A stretch of 22,299 nt of DNA, taken from JBNJEL01 sp051745835 (GTDB taxonomy: Bacteria > Bacillota > Halanaerobiia > Halobacteroidales > Acetohalobiaceae). Under the pieces are notes generated by a model. That model made no database searches, was not told the DNA's origin, and saw nothing but the letters and a program-made list of their open reading frames with translations. Positions 8,947-16,021 of the stretch are shown here, one piece after another (within the stretch, counting starts at the first letter, position 1; each line of letters begins with the position of its first letter). The DNA lies in NCBI GenBank assembly GCA_051745835.1, contig JBNJEL010000025.1:1-22299 (forward strand). The letters run 5' to 3'. A program made the position numbers and the translations under genes.

Positions 8947-10008
8947 ATGTCATCCCCAATTAAAGTATTAGTCGTAGATGATTCTGCATTTATGCGTAAG
9001 ATGATCTCTCAGATGTTAGATAAACCAGATATTGATGTGGTTGCTACTGCTCGTAATGGTAAAGATGCCTTAAATAAGTTAAAGCTATATAATCCCGAAG
9101 TAATTACATTAGATGTAGAGATGCCCCGGATGGATGGATTAGAATTTTTAGAACAATTGGTAGAGCGGGAGATGCTGCCGGTTATTATGTTAAGTGCTTT
9201 AACTGATGATAATAATCAAACAACTTTAGAGGCGTTGGAGTTAGGGGCAGTAGATTTTGTACTTAAGCCGTCAGGAAATATTTCATTGGATATTAATGCA
9301 GTAGAGAATGAATTATTGAAGAAGGTTCGAGCTGTAGCTGATTGTCAATTTGAAGATAATTGTTATCAGTCACAGAATCTTAATAATCATAAAGGAGCGA
9401 GAAGAATAGTCACTAATAATAGTTCAGCTGCTAAATTTAGTGAAAAAAAAGAGCTTGTTGTTATTGGAGCTTCTACAGGAGGTCCTAAAGCTTTAAAGGA
9501 AGTTATCACTCAATTAGATGGTGATTTAGATGTAGGAGTATTAGTAGTGCAGCATATGCCGGCTAACTTTACTACTACATTGGCGAAAAGATTGGATAAT
9601 TTGTCTGCTTTAGCGGTTAAAGAAGCTCAATCAGGTGATAGAATTAAACCGGGTAAGGTATTACTAGCACCGGGGGATTATCATATGTTAGTAGGTCAGA
9701 ATGGTAAAGTTAAGCTGGAGCAATCAGCTAAGAAGCATAATGTGCGCCCAGCAATTGATTTAACAATGAAGACTGCTGCTCAACACTTCGGTAGCAAAGT
9801 AGTTGGAGTAGTACTGACCGGAATGGGTAAAGATGGTACTGAAGGTTTAGAAGCTATTCAGTCAGCTGGCGGATATACGATTGCTCAGGATAAAGCTACT
9901 TCGGTAGTTTATGGAATGCCGCGTGCTGCTTATGAAGCGGGAGTAGTGGATCAAGTTGAGCCTTTAGCACAGATTAGTCAAGCTATTATGAAACTAACAA
10001 ATAATTAA
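8947..10008 (+). CDS. cheB: Protein-glutamate methylesterase/deamidase CheB
   Basis: CheB (353 residues) removes methyl groups from receptor glutamates and deamidates glutamines, giving adaptation. The N-terminal receiver (1-115) has Asp11-Asp12, phospho-Asp56 in LDVEMP and Lys107. After a poorly conserved linker (about 120-165), the CheB esterase domain (about 168-353) carries the Ser176 (GASTGGP), His203 (QHMPANF) and Asp296 (GMGKDGTEG) triad. I choose ATG 8947 because GGAGG at 8935-8939 sits 7 nt before it; an in-frame ATG at 8929 lies upstream of that site. No cheR follows, so the partner methyltransferase must be encoded elsewhere. Transcription ends at the hairpin 10017-10049. Confidence 0.95.
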   Translation: MSSPIKVLVVDDSAFMRKMISQMLDKPDIDVVATARNGKDALNKLKLYNPEVITLDVEMPRMDGLEFLEQLVEREMLPVIMLSALTDDNNQTTLEALELGAVDFVLKPSGNISLDINAVENELLKKVRAVADCQFEDNCYQSQNLNNHKGARRIVTNNSSAAKFSEKKELVVIGASTGGPKALKEVITQLDGDLDVGVLVVQHMPANFTTTLAKRLDNLSALAVKEAQSGDRIKPGKVLLAPGDYHMLVGQNGKVKLEQSAKKHNVRPAIDLTMKTAAQHFGSKVVGVVLTGMGKDGTEGLEAIQSAGGYTIAQDKATSVVYGMPRAAYEAGVVDQVEPLAQISQAIMKLTNN

Positions 10009-10016
10009 GATAAGTA

Positions 10017-10049
10017 AAGCCTTTAATCTAGAAGATTAAAGGCTTTTTT
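10017..10049. terminator. Shared terminator between convergent cheB and parC-like gene
   Basis: A perfect 13-bp stem (AAGCCTTTAATCT at 10017-10029 against AGATTAAAGGCTT at 10033-10045) closes a 3-nt loop, and its T run continues to 10049. It sits 8 bp after cheB and 9 bp before the end of the minus-strand topoisomerase gene. The left arm is preceded by AA and a mixed purine tract on the plus strand, so it could also work in reverse, more weakly. Confidence 0.93.
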
Positions 10050-10058
10050 AGTTCGTTT

Positions 10059-12452
10059 TTACTCTTTTTCTTCAGTTTTAAATTGTGGTAGTCTAATTAC
10101 CTCTTTTATCTCTTTATCTTCTAATTGTGCTTGAGTATACATACTGCCGATACGTTTAGTTTCAGTGATTTCAGCAGCTGGTAGTTCTATTAGTTCTTTA
10201 TTTTCAGTAATAAATAATAGATTATCTGCTTCATCTGCCATTAGAATCTGTGCTATCTGGTACTTATCATTACTTAAAGATTGAAGACCTTTACCATTTC
10301 TTCGTTGTTTCTTATAAGCTTCAATTGCTGTTCGTTTGGCTCTACCGCTTTGGCTGATGGTAATTACATAGTCATGTTGCTTACTTAAGTTAAGATTAAT
10401 TACTTCGTCACTATTAGCTAGTTTGATACCTCTACTTCCCTTAGTATTGCGTCCAGTAACAGAGATATCATCTTCGCTGCAGTGGATGGTCTGACCTTGT
10501 TTAGTGCCTAAGAGTAGTTTTTGCTTACCATCAGTTACTTTCACCCCAATTACCTCATCACCTTGATTGAGATTGATTGCTTTAATTGAGGAGACAGTAG
10601 TTTCATACTCTTGGCCGAGAGTCTTTTTGACTAAACCTTCCTTCGTTGCTATCGTAATGTAATCTTCTTTTACTTCGTCAGTTAGTAGAACTATATCGAC
10701 TATCTCTTCATCTAGCGGTAATTTTAAGTAATCGGTGAGTGGATCACCAGTAGATAGACCATGATGTTCGCTAATTTGATGTGTCTTAAGAGTATAGACT
10801 TGTCCACTCTGTGTAAAGAAGAGTAGGTTATCACGGGTAGTACCATTGAAGATATCGGTAATATAATCTCTTTTACCGGCTCTAATATTATCTATAGTTG
10901 TAGTCCTCTTCAACTGTTGATGGTAGGAGAAGGAGAGGACTAACTCTTCATTTTTAATTAGATCAGTTTCATCTAATTCTGCTTGCGATTCATCAGCAAT
11001 AATTTTAGTTTGACGCTGATCACCATACTCCTCTTTAATTTCAGTTAGCTCTTCTGTAATTAAGTCATCCATGACCTCTCTTTGATTTAAAATGGAGTTT
11101 AGTGCTTCGATTTCTTCTTCTAATTCAGCAATCTCATCGATAATTTTCTTTCGTTCTAGACTGACTAGACGTTGTAACTTCATATTTAAGATTGCCTCGG
11201 CTTGTTCTTGAGAAACATCTAATTCATCCTGTAAGTTCTGTTTGGCAGTGCGAGGATAAGGAGATTTTCTAATGATAGCAATAACCTCATCTAAGTTATC
11301 AATTGCTTTCTTTAAACCAGCTAAGATATGTTTGCGATCTTGAGCTTTCTTAAGTTCGTGTTTGGTGCGATTAGTGATTACTTCGCGACGAAAGTCTAGG
11401 AAGTGTTGTAAGATGGTCTTTAAGTTCATCACTTCGGGCTGCTGATTGACTAAAGCTAACATATTAATTCGCTGGGTTGACTGTAATGAGGTATACTTAT
11501 AGAGGCGGTTTAAGATAATATCAGCATTAGCTTTACTCTTGAGCTCGATAACGATTCTTAAGCCGTCTTGGTCAGTTTCATCACGTACATCGACAACCTG
11601 TTCTACTTTTCCTTTCTTAACTGTAGCAGCTATTTCTTCGATTAATTTTGCTTTGCTTAATTGGTAAGGAATTTCTGTAATAACTATTTGTTCACAGTTG
11701 CGACTTCTACTTTCTACTTTAGTCTTACCGCGGAGAGTAATTCTTCCTTTTCCTGTTCGGTAGGCTTTTTTAATCTCATCATTACCGATAATCATGCCAC
11801 CAGTTGGGAAGTCAGGTCCCGGTAAATAATCCATTAATTCATCTAATTCAGCTTCAGGATTATCGAGTAAGTAAGTTAGGGCATTGATTACTTCATTAAG
11901 ATTATGTGGTGGTATATCGGTACTCATTCCAACTGCAATTCCACTAGAACCATTGATTAACAGACCTGGAACGCGTGAAGGTAGAACAGTTGGTTCTTGA
12001 AGTGTCCCATCAAAGTTATCGACAAAGTTAACAGTCTCTTTTTTGATATCAGCTAATAGTTCTTCGGAGAGTGGAGCTAGACGCGCTTCGGTATAACGCA
12101 TTGCAGCAGCACTATCGCCATCAATAGAGCCAAAGTTGCCGTGACCATCAATTAATTTATAACGTTGACTAAAGTCTTGAGCCATACGTACCATCGCATC
12201 ATAGACAGCAGCATCACCGTGAGGGTGATACTTACCAAGGACTTCACCTACGATACGAGCGGACTTTTTGTGAGCTTTATCTGAAGTTAGACCTAGATCT
12301 TGTGTAGCGTATAAGATGCGGCGGTGGACAGGTTTTAGACCATCGCGAACATCTGGTAGAGCACGACTAATAATTACACTAAGTGAATAATTTAAGTAAG
12401 ATTCTTTCATTTTATCTTCGATAGTAACAGGAGTTATCTCTTGTTGTGGCAT
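10059..12452 (-). CDS. Type IIA topoisomerase subunit A (ParC/GyrA-like)
   Basis: This 797-residue subunit cuts and rejoins DNA. The winged-helix/tower core (about 1-480) contains the QRDR segment YHPHGDAAVYDAM (75-87) and catalytic Tyr120 in AMRYTEAR. The C-terminal beta-pinwheel (about 490-797) contains repeated blades such as VTGRNTKGSRGIKL. A GyrA-box-like QRRNGKG occurs at about 716-722, late in the pinwheel rather than in the first blade where gyrase has it, and with Asn for Gly. I therefore lean towards ParC (topoisomerase IV), but a second gyrase is possible. The start ATG (complement of 12450-12452) follows AAAGGAGA on the minus strand. The partner B subunit is the divergent gene at 12807. 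The position of E. coli GyrA Ser83 is Ala81 here. Confidence 0.9.
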   Translation of the reverse strand: MPQQEITPVTIEDKMKESYLNYSLSVIISRALPDVRDGLKPVHRRILYATQDLGLTSDKAHKKSARIVGEVLGKYHPHGDAAVYDAMVRMAQDFSQRYKLIDGHGNFGSIDGDSAAAMRYTEARLAPLSEELLADIKKETVNFVDNFDGTLQEPTVLPSRVPGLLINGSSGIAVGMSTDIPPHNLNEVINALTYLLDNPEAELDELMDYLPGPDFPTGGMIIGNDEIKKAYRTGKGRITLRGKTKVESRSRNCEQIVITEIPYQLSKAKLIEEIAATVKKGKVEQVVDVRDETDQDGLRIVIELKSKANADIILNRLYKYTSLQSTQRINMLALVNQQPEVMNLKTILQHFLDFRREVITNRTKHELKKAQDRKHILAGLKKAIDNLDEVIAIIRKSPYPRTAKQNLQDELDVSQEQAEAILNMKLQRLVSLERKKIIDEIAELEEEIEALNSILNQREVMDDLITEELTEIKEEYGDQRQTKIIADESQAELDETDLIKNEELVLSFSYHQQLKRTTTIDNIRAGKRDYITDIFNGTTRDNLLFFTQSGQVYTLKTHQISEHHGLSTGDPLTDYLKLPLDEEIVDIVLLTDEVKEDYITIATKEGLVKKTLGQEYETTVSSIKAINLNQGDEVIGVKVTDGKQKLLLGTKQGQTIHCSEDDISVTGRNTKGSRGIKLANSDEVINLNLSKQHDYVITISQSGRAKRTAIEAYKKQRRNGKGLQSLSNDKYQIAQILMADEADNLLFITENKELIELPAAEITETKRIGSMYTQAQLEDKEIKEVIRLPQFKTEEKE

Positions 12453-12517
12453 ACTTATTAATCTCCTTTCTATGATTACGATTAATTATTTTCTAAGCAA
12501 TATAAGTAACATTACTT

Positions 12518-12545
12518 ATTATATCATTAAATTTCTGTTTGTAAA
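12518..12545 (-). promoter_or_regulatory. Promoter of the ParC/GyrA-like gene
   Basis: On the minus strand TTTACA (complement of 12540-12545) and TATAAT (complement of 12518-12523) are 16 bp apart, a good sigma-A match. It lies about 65 bp upstream of the start codon. Confidence 0.65.
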
Positions 12546-12729
12546 AACTAAAAAATTTTAGCTATATACTTTGATCTAAGTGAAAAGGTATTTTTGGTGG
12601 TTCCTAAACGAAGTGAAGGAGTAGTTTTAGGCTGAATTTTACTAAACTTACTTAATACCTCTATTTTTCTTTAATCTGTGTCAATTCGTGGCTAATCTAG
12701 TTCTTTATTTTAGATTTGAAGATTGATAG

Positions 12730-12759
12730 TTGGTATTTTAGTCTGATCTTTGGTATAAT
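12730..12759 (+). promoter_or_regulatory. Promoter of the ParE/GyrB-like gene
   Basis: TATAAT at 12754-12759 is preceded by TGG, an extended -10, and by a weak -35 TTGGTA at 12730-12735 with an 18-bp spacer. It would start transcription about 40 bp before the chosen GTG. Confidence 0.6.
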
Positions 12760-12806
12760 AATAAGCGATTAAATTTTATTTGATGAGAAGTAGGAAGGTG
12801 GTTGGA

Positions 12807-14720
12807 GTGAGTTTGGAAGAAAAAATGAATTATAGTGCTCAACAGATTCAAGTGCTCGAAGGCTTAGAAGCAGTGCGCAAACGACCAGGAATGTATATTG
12901 GTAGTACCGGGACTAAAGGTCTTCACCACTTAGTCTGGGAAGCAGTGGATAATAGTATAGATGAGTTCTTAGCCGGATATGGTGAAGAGATTAAAGTTAC
13001 AATTAAAGAGGATAATGTTATTGTTGTCGAAGATGAAGGACGCGGGATACCGGTTGATATTCATCCTGATAAGGGACTGCCGGCAGCACAGTTGGTATTA
13101 ACTACGCTTCATGCTGGGGGTAAGTTCGATAGTGGTGGTTATAAGGTTTCAGGTGGACTGCATGGTGTCGGTATTTCGGTAGTTAATGCTCTCTCTAAGT
13201 GGTTAAAGTTAACTATTTGGCGTGAAGGTTATACTTATACCCAGCAGTATCAGCAAGGTTTACCGACGACAGAATTTGAGCGTCAACAGCGAAGCAATAA
13301 GCAGGGAACAAGAATTGAGTTCAAACCTGATCCTGAAATTTTTGATACGACTAATTTTAAATTCGACATGTTAAGTAATCGCCTCCAAGAATCTGCCTTT
13401 TTAAATAAGGGCTTAAAGATAGTAATAGCTGATGAACGCCCTGGCTTCCAACAGGAGGTTACTTACCAGTATGATGGTGGATTAGAAGCATTTATTGAGT
13501 ACTTAAATCAAGATCGTGATCTGCTTGATGATGATATTGTCTATTTAGAAGAAGAGAGTGAGAATACTTATGTTGAGGTAGCGTTGCAGTATAATAAGAG
13601 TTTTAATGAACGAATCTACACTTTTGCTAATAATATCAATACTCATGATGGAGGATATCATTTAACTGGCTTTAAGACAGCTTTAACTAGGGTTTTTAAT
13701 GGTTATGCTAAGGAACATAATCTTTTAAAGAAACGCGATCCGAAATTAACTGGACGAGATATTCGTGAAGGTTTGACAGCAGTAGTCAGTGTTAAGTTGT
13801 CAGAACCGCAGTTTGAAGGACAGACGAAGACGAAGTTGGGTAATAGTGAGATTAGAAGTACTGTTGAGAGTGCAGTCTATGATTATCTTAGTCAATATTT
13901 GGAGCGTAATCCTAAGTTGGCTAAGAAGGTAATTGATAAGGCGCTAGAAGCTGTACGAGCTCGCAAAGCTGCTAAGAAGGCAAAGGAGTTAACGAAGCGT
14001 AAAGGTGTATTAAATAGTAATTCATTGCCGGGTAAGTTATCGGATTGTAGTAGTCGCAAGCCTGAGAAGTCAGAGCTTTACTTAGTAGAGGGTGATTCGG
14101 CAGGTGGTTCGGCAAAGCAAGGGCGTAATCGGGATTTTCAAGCTATCTTACCGCTTAAGGGTAAGATTTTGAATGTTGAACGAGCCAGATTGAATAAAAT
14201 TATTAATAATAATGAGATTGCAGCAATTATTACCGCATTAGGTACTGGAATTGGCGAGGAGTTTGATCTGGATAAGCTGCGTTATCATAAGATTATTATT
14301 ATGACTGATGCGGATGTGGATGGGGCACATATTTGTACGTTAATTTTAACGCTTTTTTATCGTTATATGCCCAAATTGATCGAAAATAATCATGTTTATG
14401 TAGCTCAGCCGCCGCTATATAAGGTTAGTTATAAGCAGAATGAGAAGTATCTCTATTCTGACCAGCAGTTACAAGATTATTTAGCTGAGCGAGATCGTAG
14501 TAAAGTTAGTATCCAGCGGTATAAAGGTTTAGGTGAGATGAATCCTAAACAGTTATGGAGTACGACGATGGATCCGGAGAGTAGAAAGCTTCAGCAGATT
14601 CAGATTGATAAGGAGCGTAAAGCAGATAATATCTTTACACGCTTGATGGGTTCTAAGGCTAAGTTAAGACGTGAGTTTATTATGGCTAATGCGGATTTGG
14701 CTAGTAATTTGGATGTATAA
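12807..14720 (+). CDS. Type IIA topoisomerase subunit B (ParE/GyrB-like)
   Basis: The 637-residue ATPase subunit drives strand passage. The GHKL ATPase domain (about 1-220) shows LEAVRKRPGMYIG, EAVDNSIDE, DEGRGIPVDIH and GGLHGVGISVVNALS. A transducer follows (about 220-390), then the TOPRIM domain with EGDSAGGSA (from Glu428) and DADVDGAHI (Asp501, Asp503, Asp505 for Mg2+), then a QRYKGLGEMN tail. I choose GTG 12807, preceded by AAGGTGG at 12795-12801, since the product then begins MSLEEKMNYSAQQI like other GyrB/ParE; an in-frame TTG at 12780 has no SD. Residues between GyrB and ParE consensus are mixed, and the Arg usually following DGAHI is Cys. It pairs with the divergent A subunit; which enzyme they form is not settled by sequence alone. 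Confidence 0.9.
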   Translation: MSLEEKMNYSAQQIQVLEGLEAVRKRPGMYIGSTGTKGLHHLVWEAVDNSIDEFLAGYGEEIKVTIKEDNVIVVEDEGRGIPVDIHPDKGLPAAQLVLTTLHAGGKFDSGGYKVSGGLHGVGISVVNALSKWLKLTIWREGYTYTQQYQQGLPTTEFERQQRSNKQGTRIEFKPDPEIFDTTNFKFDMLSNRLQESAFLNKGLKIVIADERPGFQQEVTYQYDGGLEAFIEYLNQDRDLLDDDIVYLEEESENTYVEVALQYNKSFNERIYTFANNINTHDGGYHLTGFKTALTRVFNGYAKEHNLLKKRDPKLTGRDIREGLTAVVSVKLSEPQFEGQTKTKLGNSEIRSTVESAVYDYLSQYLERNPKLAKKVIDKALEAVRARKAAKKAKELTKRKGVLNSNSLPGKLSDCSSRKPEKSELYLVEGDSAGGSAKQGRNRDFQAILPLKGKILNVERARLNKIINNNEIAAIITALGTGIGEEFDLDKLRYHKIIIMTDADVDGAHICTLILTLFYRYMPKLIENNHVYVAQPPLYKVSYKQNEKYLYSDQQLQDYLAERDRSKVSIQRYKGLGEMNPKQLWSTTMDPESRKLQQIQIDKERKADNIFTRLMGSKAKLRREFIMANADLASNLDV

Positions 14721-14742
14721 ATTTAAGATATATTTTTAGTTT

Positions 14743-14926
14743 TGCAGTGAACCTCTTTTTTTCTAGAATAGCGATCAAGCCTTGATATGATTGGGTTTGT
14801 GAGCAATTTTGTAAAAAGTAGATTTACGATACCTCACTTTTACTGTAAAATGGACTAATTTTAGTATTTGATTGAAGGTGATGAGTTCAGTAGTGGTAGT
14901 AGTTAAGGACGAGTTGCAAAATTGGG
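14743..14926 (+). promoter_or_regulatory. CRISPR leader 1
   Basis: This 184-bp AT-rich leader directly precedes the first repeat of array 1. It aligns without a gap to leader 2 (20189-20372). The last 49 bp (14878-14926) differ at only 3 positions, and so do the 25 bp at 14821-14845. It contains an inverted pair GTGAG (14799-14803) and CTCAC (14833-14837). ATTTAC plus CTCAC (14822-14837) forms, on the minus strand, GTGAG-N5-GTAAAT, resembling the 3' half of the repeat. No clear sigma-A promoter stands out. Confidence 0.85.
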
Positions 14927-15548
14927 GTATTATATTAACTATGTGAGATGTAAATCCTGGCTCAATAATATGCTAACATAGTTTTTTAAGACGTATTATA
15001 TTAACTATGTGAGATGTAAATTCAGTTCCATAGAAATCGTCGATAAACTCTGCACCAGTATTATATTAACTATGTGAGATGTAAATTTAGGTTAGTTTGG
15101 TTAAGATAAAAGGCTGCCTAAGTATTATATTAACTATGTGAGATGTAAATAGTTTTAACCCCATTCTAGTTGAATTACTTGCCTTCTCCTCGTATTATAT
15201 TAACTATGTGAGATGTAAATGCATTTATTCTACTATAAATAGTACTTCTGGATAAATGTATTATATTAACTATGTGAGATGTAAATAATACTGACTTCTC
15301 TAACTCAATATCTCGCGGCATCTTCGTATTATATTAACTATGTGAGATGTAAATATATCTCCTGGTACCGCTCTAGTGGTATCTCCCCCTCAGTATTATA
15401 TTAACTATGTGAGATGTAAATCCGCCAAACGAATTAGCAGGTATGCCGTGGCTGGACAGTATTATATTAACTATGTGAGATGTAAATTAGTTAGGTTTTA
15501 TTATTTTTCATATTTTCATGTATTTTATATTAATTATGTAGGATTAAG
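14927..15548 (+). CRISPR. CRISPR array 1 (9 perfect repeats and a degenerate terminal repeat)
   Basis: Nine identical 29-nt repeats begin GTATTATATTAAC and end GTGAGATGTAAAT, at 14927, 14993, 15058, 15122, 15192, 15258, 15326, 15393 and 15459. A tenth, degenerate copy lies at 15520-15548 (TATGTAGGATTAAG at its end). The eight normal spacers are 35-41 nt; the ninth is 32 nt and AT-rich. Repeat decay at the far end and the leader at 14743-14926 show that transcription is plus-strand. The predicted 8-nt crRNA 5' handle is ATGTAAAT. The repeat family resembles clostridial I-B repeats. Repeats here have T at position 7, while array 2 has C. A 62-codon open frame across repeats 7-9 and the trailer is an artefact. 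Confidence 0.98.
15488..15519 (+). ncRNA. Terminal spacer of array 1: candidate CreA/CreR-like regulatory guide
   Basis: This 32-nt spacer lies between the last perfect repeat and the degenerate repeat. Its first 19 nt, TAGTTAGGTTTTATTATTT, are identical to 15619-15637, the predicted transcription start region of the neighbouring HTH gene; the other 13 nt do not match beyond chance. The genomic copy is preceded by CCA (15616-15618), a PAM known for clostridial I-B systems with this repeat family. A crRNA with a perfect seed but mismatched distal end would be expected to bind and block rather than trigger degradation. The match and PAM are seen; the regulatory role is inference. Confidence 0.55.
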
Positions 15549-15549
15549 G

Positions 15550-15579
15550 AAAGAGATAGATTAATTTCTATCTCTTTTT
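15550..15579 (+). terminator. Terminator of CRISPR array 1
   Basis: An 11-bp perfect stem (AAAGAGATAGA at 15550-15560 against TCTATCTCTTT at 15567-15577) with a 6-nt loop runs into TTTTT. It starts 2 bp after the degenerate repeat, so it ends the pre-crRNA and insulates the HTH gene. It could also supply the 3' end of the last crRNA. Confidence 0.9.
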
Positions 15580-15583
15580 GTCG

Positions 15584-15612
15584 TTGTAAAGTTAAAATTT
15601 TTATTTTATAAT
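15584..15612 (+). promoter_or_regulatory. Promoter of the small HTH gene
   Basis: TTGTAA (15584-15589) and a perfect TATAAT (15607-15612) are 17 bp apart, which predicts a start near 15618-15620. It begins 5 bp after the array 1 terminator. Confidence 0.65.
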
Positions 15613-15615
15613 TAA

Positions 15616-15637
15616 CCATAGTTAGGTTTTATTATTT
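15616..15637 (+). promoter_or_regulatory. Predicted Cascade target: CCA PAM plus 19-nt seed match at the HTH transcription start
   Basis: CCA at 15616-15618 is followed by 19 nt identical to the seed end of the last array 1 spacer. The site starts at the predicted +1, 4 nt after the -10 hexamer, and ends 8 bp before the AAGGAGGTG ribosome binding site, so a bound Cascade would cover initiation and leader region. It could instead be the product of a local duplication. Confidence 0.5.
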
Positions 15638-15659
15638 AAAAAGCAAGGAGGTGATTTTT

Positions 15660-15857
15660 GTGCAATTAACATCTATAGAAAAAGAAATTTATAATTTTAT
15701 CAAAAAGAATGGAATTGTCAAAAATCGTCAAATTGCAGATGCATTGTATTTAAATAAAAGAACAATACAACGCTATAAAGCACGTTTGAGAGCAAAAGGA
15801 TTTGATATTAAATATAAATCTGGTAAGATGGGAGGTTGTTATATTGAAAAAAATTAA
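15660..15857 (+). CDS. Small winged-HTH DNA-binding protein, possible cas-locus regulator
   Basis: The 65-residue protein is essentially one HTH_11/DeoR-type winged helix: helix 1 LTSIEKEIYNFIKKNG, helix 2 KNRQIADALY, recognition helix KRTIQRYKARLRAKG, then a two-strand wing (DIKYKSGKMGGCYIEK). No ligand or WYL domain follows, so it is a stand-alone DNA binder. I take GTG 15660 as the start because AAGGAGGTG (15645-15653) sits 6 nt upstream; the in-frame GTG at 15651 is part of that SD. The protein is strongly basic, unlike its acidic neighbours, and has many AAA and AAT codons, suggesting separate origin. It lies between the array 1 terminator and the cas promoter. Control of the cas operon or of itself is plausible but unproven; an antitoxin or prophage remnant is also possible. 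Confidence 0.75.
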   Translation: MQLTSIEKEIYNFIKKNGIVKNRQIADALYLNKRTIQRYKARLRAKGFDIKYKSGKMGGCYIEKN

Positions 15858-15897
15858 AATTATTTTTGTATTATGACACTTATACTGCAAGGATATA

Positions 15898-15906
15898 TGT
15901 TATAAT
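15898..15906 (+). promoter_or_regulatory. Extended -10 promoter of the cas operon
   Basis: TGT followed by a perfect TATAAT (15901-15906) forms an extended -10. No good -35 is at 17 bp (ACTTAT), which suits an activator-dependent or extended -10 promoter. The cas6 start is 115 bp downstream, an unusually long leader that contains a mini-ORF. Confidence 0.55.
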
Positions 15907-15964
15907 TATAATTACCATCAAATCAGGAAATATATTAGTTAACAAGGAAATATTGGAGTTGATG

Positions 15965-15997
15965 ATGAATTATTTAACTAATGAATATTTTGCTTAA
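15965..15997 (+). CDS. Possible 10-codon leader peptide / mini-ORF upstream of cas6
   Basis: GGAG (15955-15958) is followed after 6 nt by ATG 15965 and a short open frame encoding MNYLTNEYFA, stopping at TAA 15995-15997; a second ATG lies at 15962. It lies in the predicted 5' leader of the cas mRNA, 24 bp before cas6. The same stretch (15967-15990) loosely resembles the CRISPR repeat, including ATTAT-TTAACTA-ATG. It might be a leader peptide controlling cas translation or a CreT-like mini-gene; in such AT-rich DNA it may also be chance. Confidence 0.3.
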   Translation: MNYLTNEYFA

Positions 15998-16021
15998 TTT
16001 TGATGAAAAGAGGTGATTAAA

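Larger units (their letters stand above)
12453..12806. other. Divergent intergenic region between the topoisomerase subunit genes
   Basis: This 354-bp AT-rich stretch holds a promoter for each neighbour (12518-12545 minus, 12730-12759 plus). In the middle is an imperfect inverted repeat, CCTAAAC at 12603-12609 against GTTTTAGG at 12624-12631, of unknown role; it has no U tract and could be an operator or a short structured RNA. I see no convincing open frame. Confidence 0.5.

Noticed and set aside
15376..15564. 62-codon open frame across array 1
   Set aside because: It is built from repeats (recurring YYINYVRCK) and spacers and has no ribosome binding site.
15601..15618. Second degenerate array 1 repeat upstream of the HTH gene
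   Set aside because: It resembles the terminal degenerate repeat but needs gaps and overlaps a good -10 element; kept only as a possibility that the region is an old array end.
15868..15896. Degenerate repeat before the cas promoter starting GTATTAT
   Set aside because: Only the first 7 nt agree well; the rest is close to chance in AT-rich DNA.
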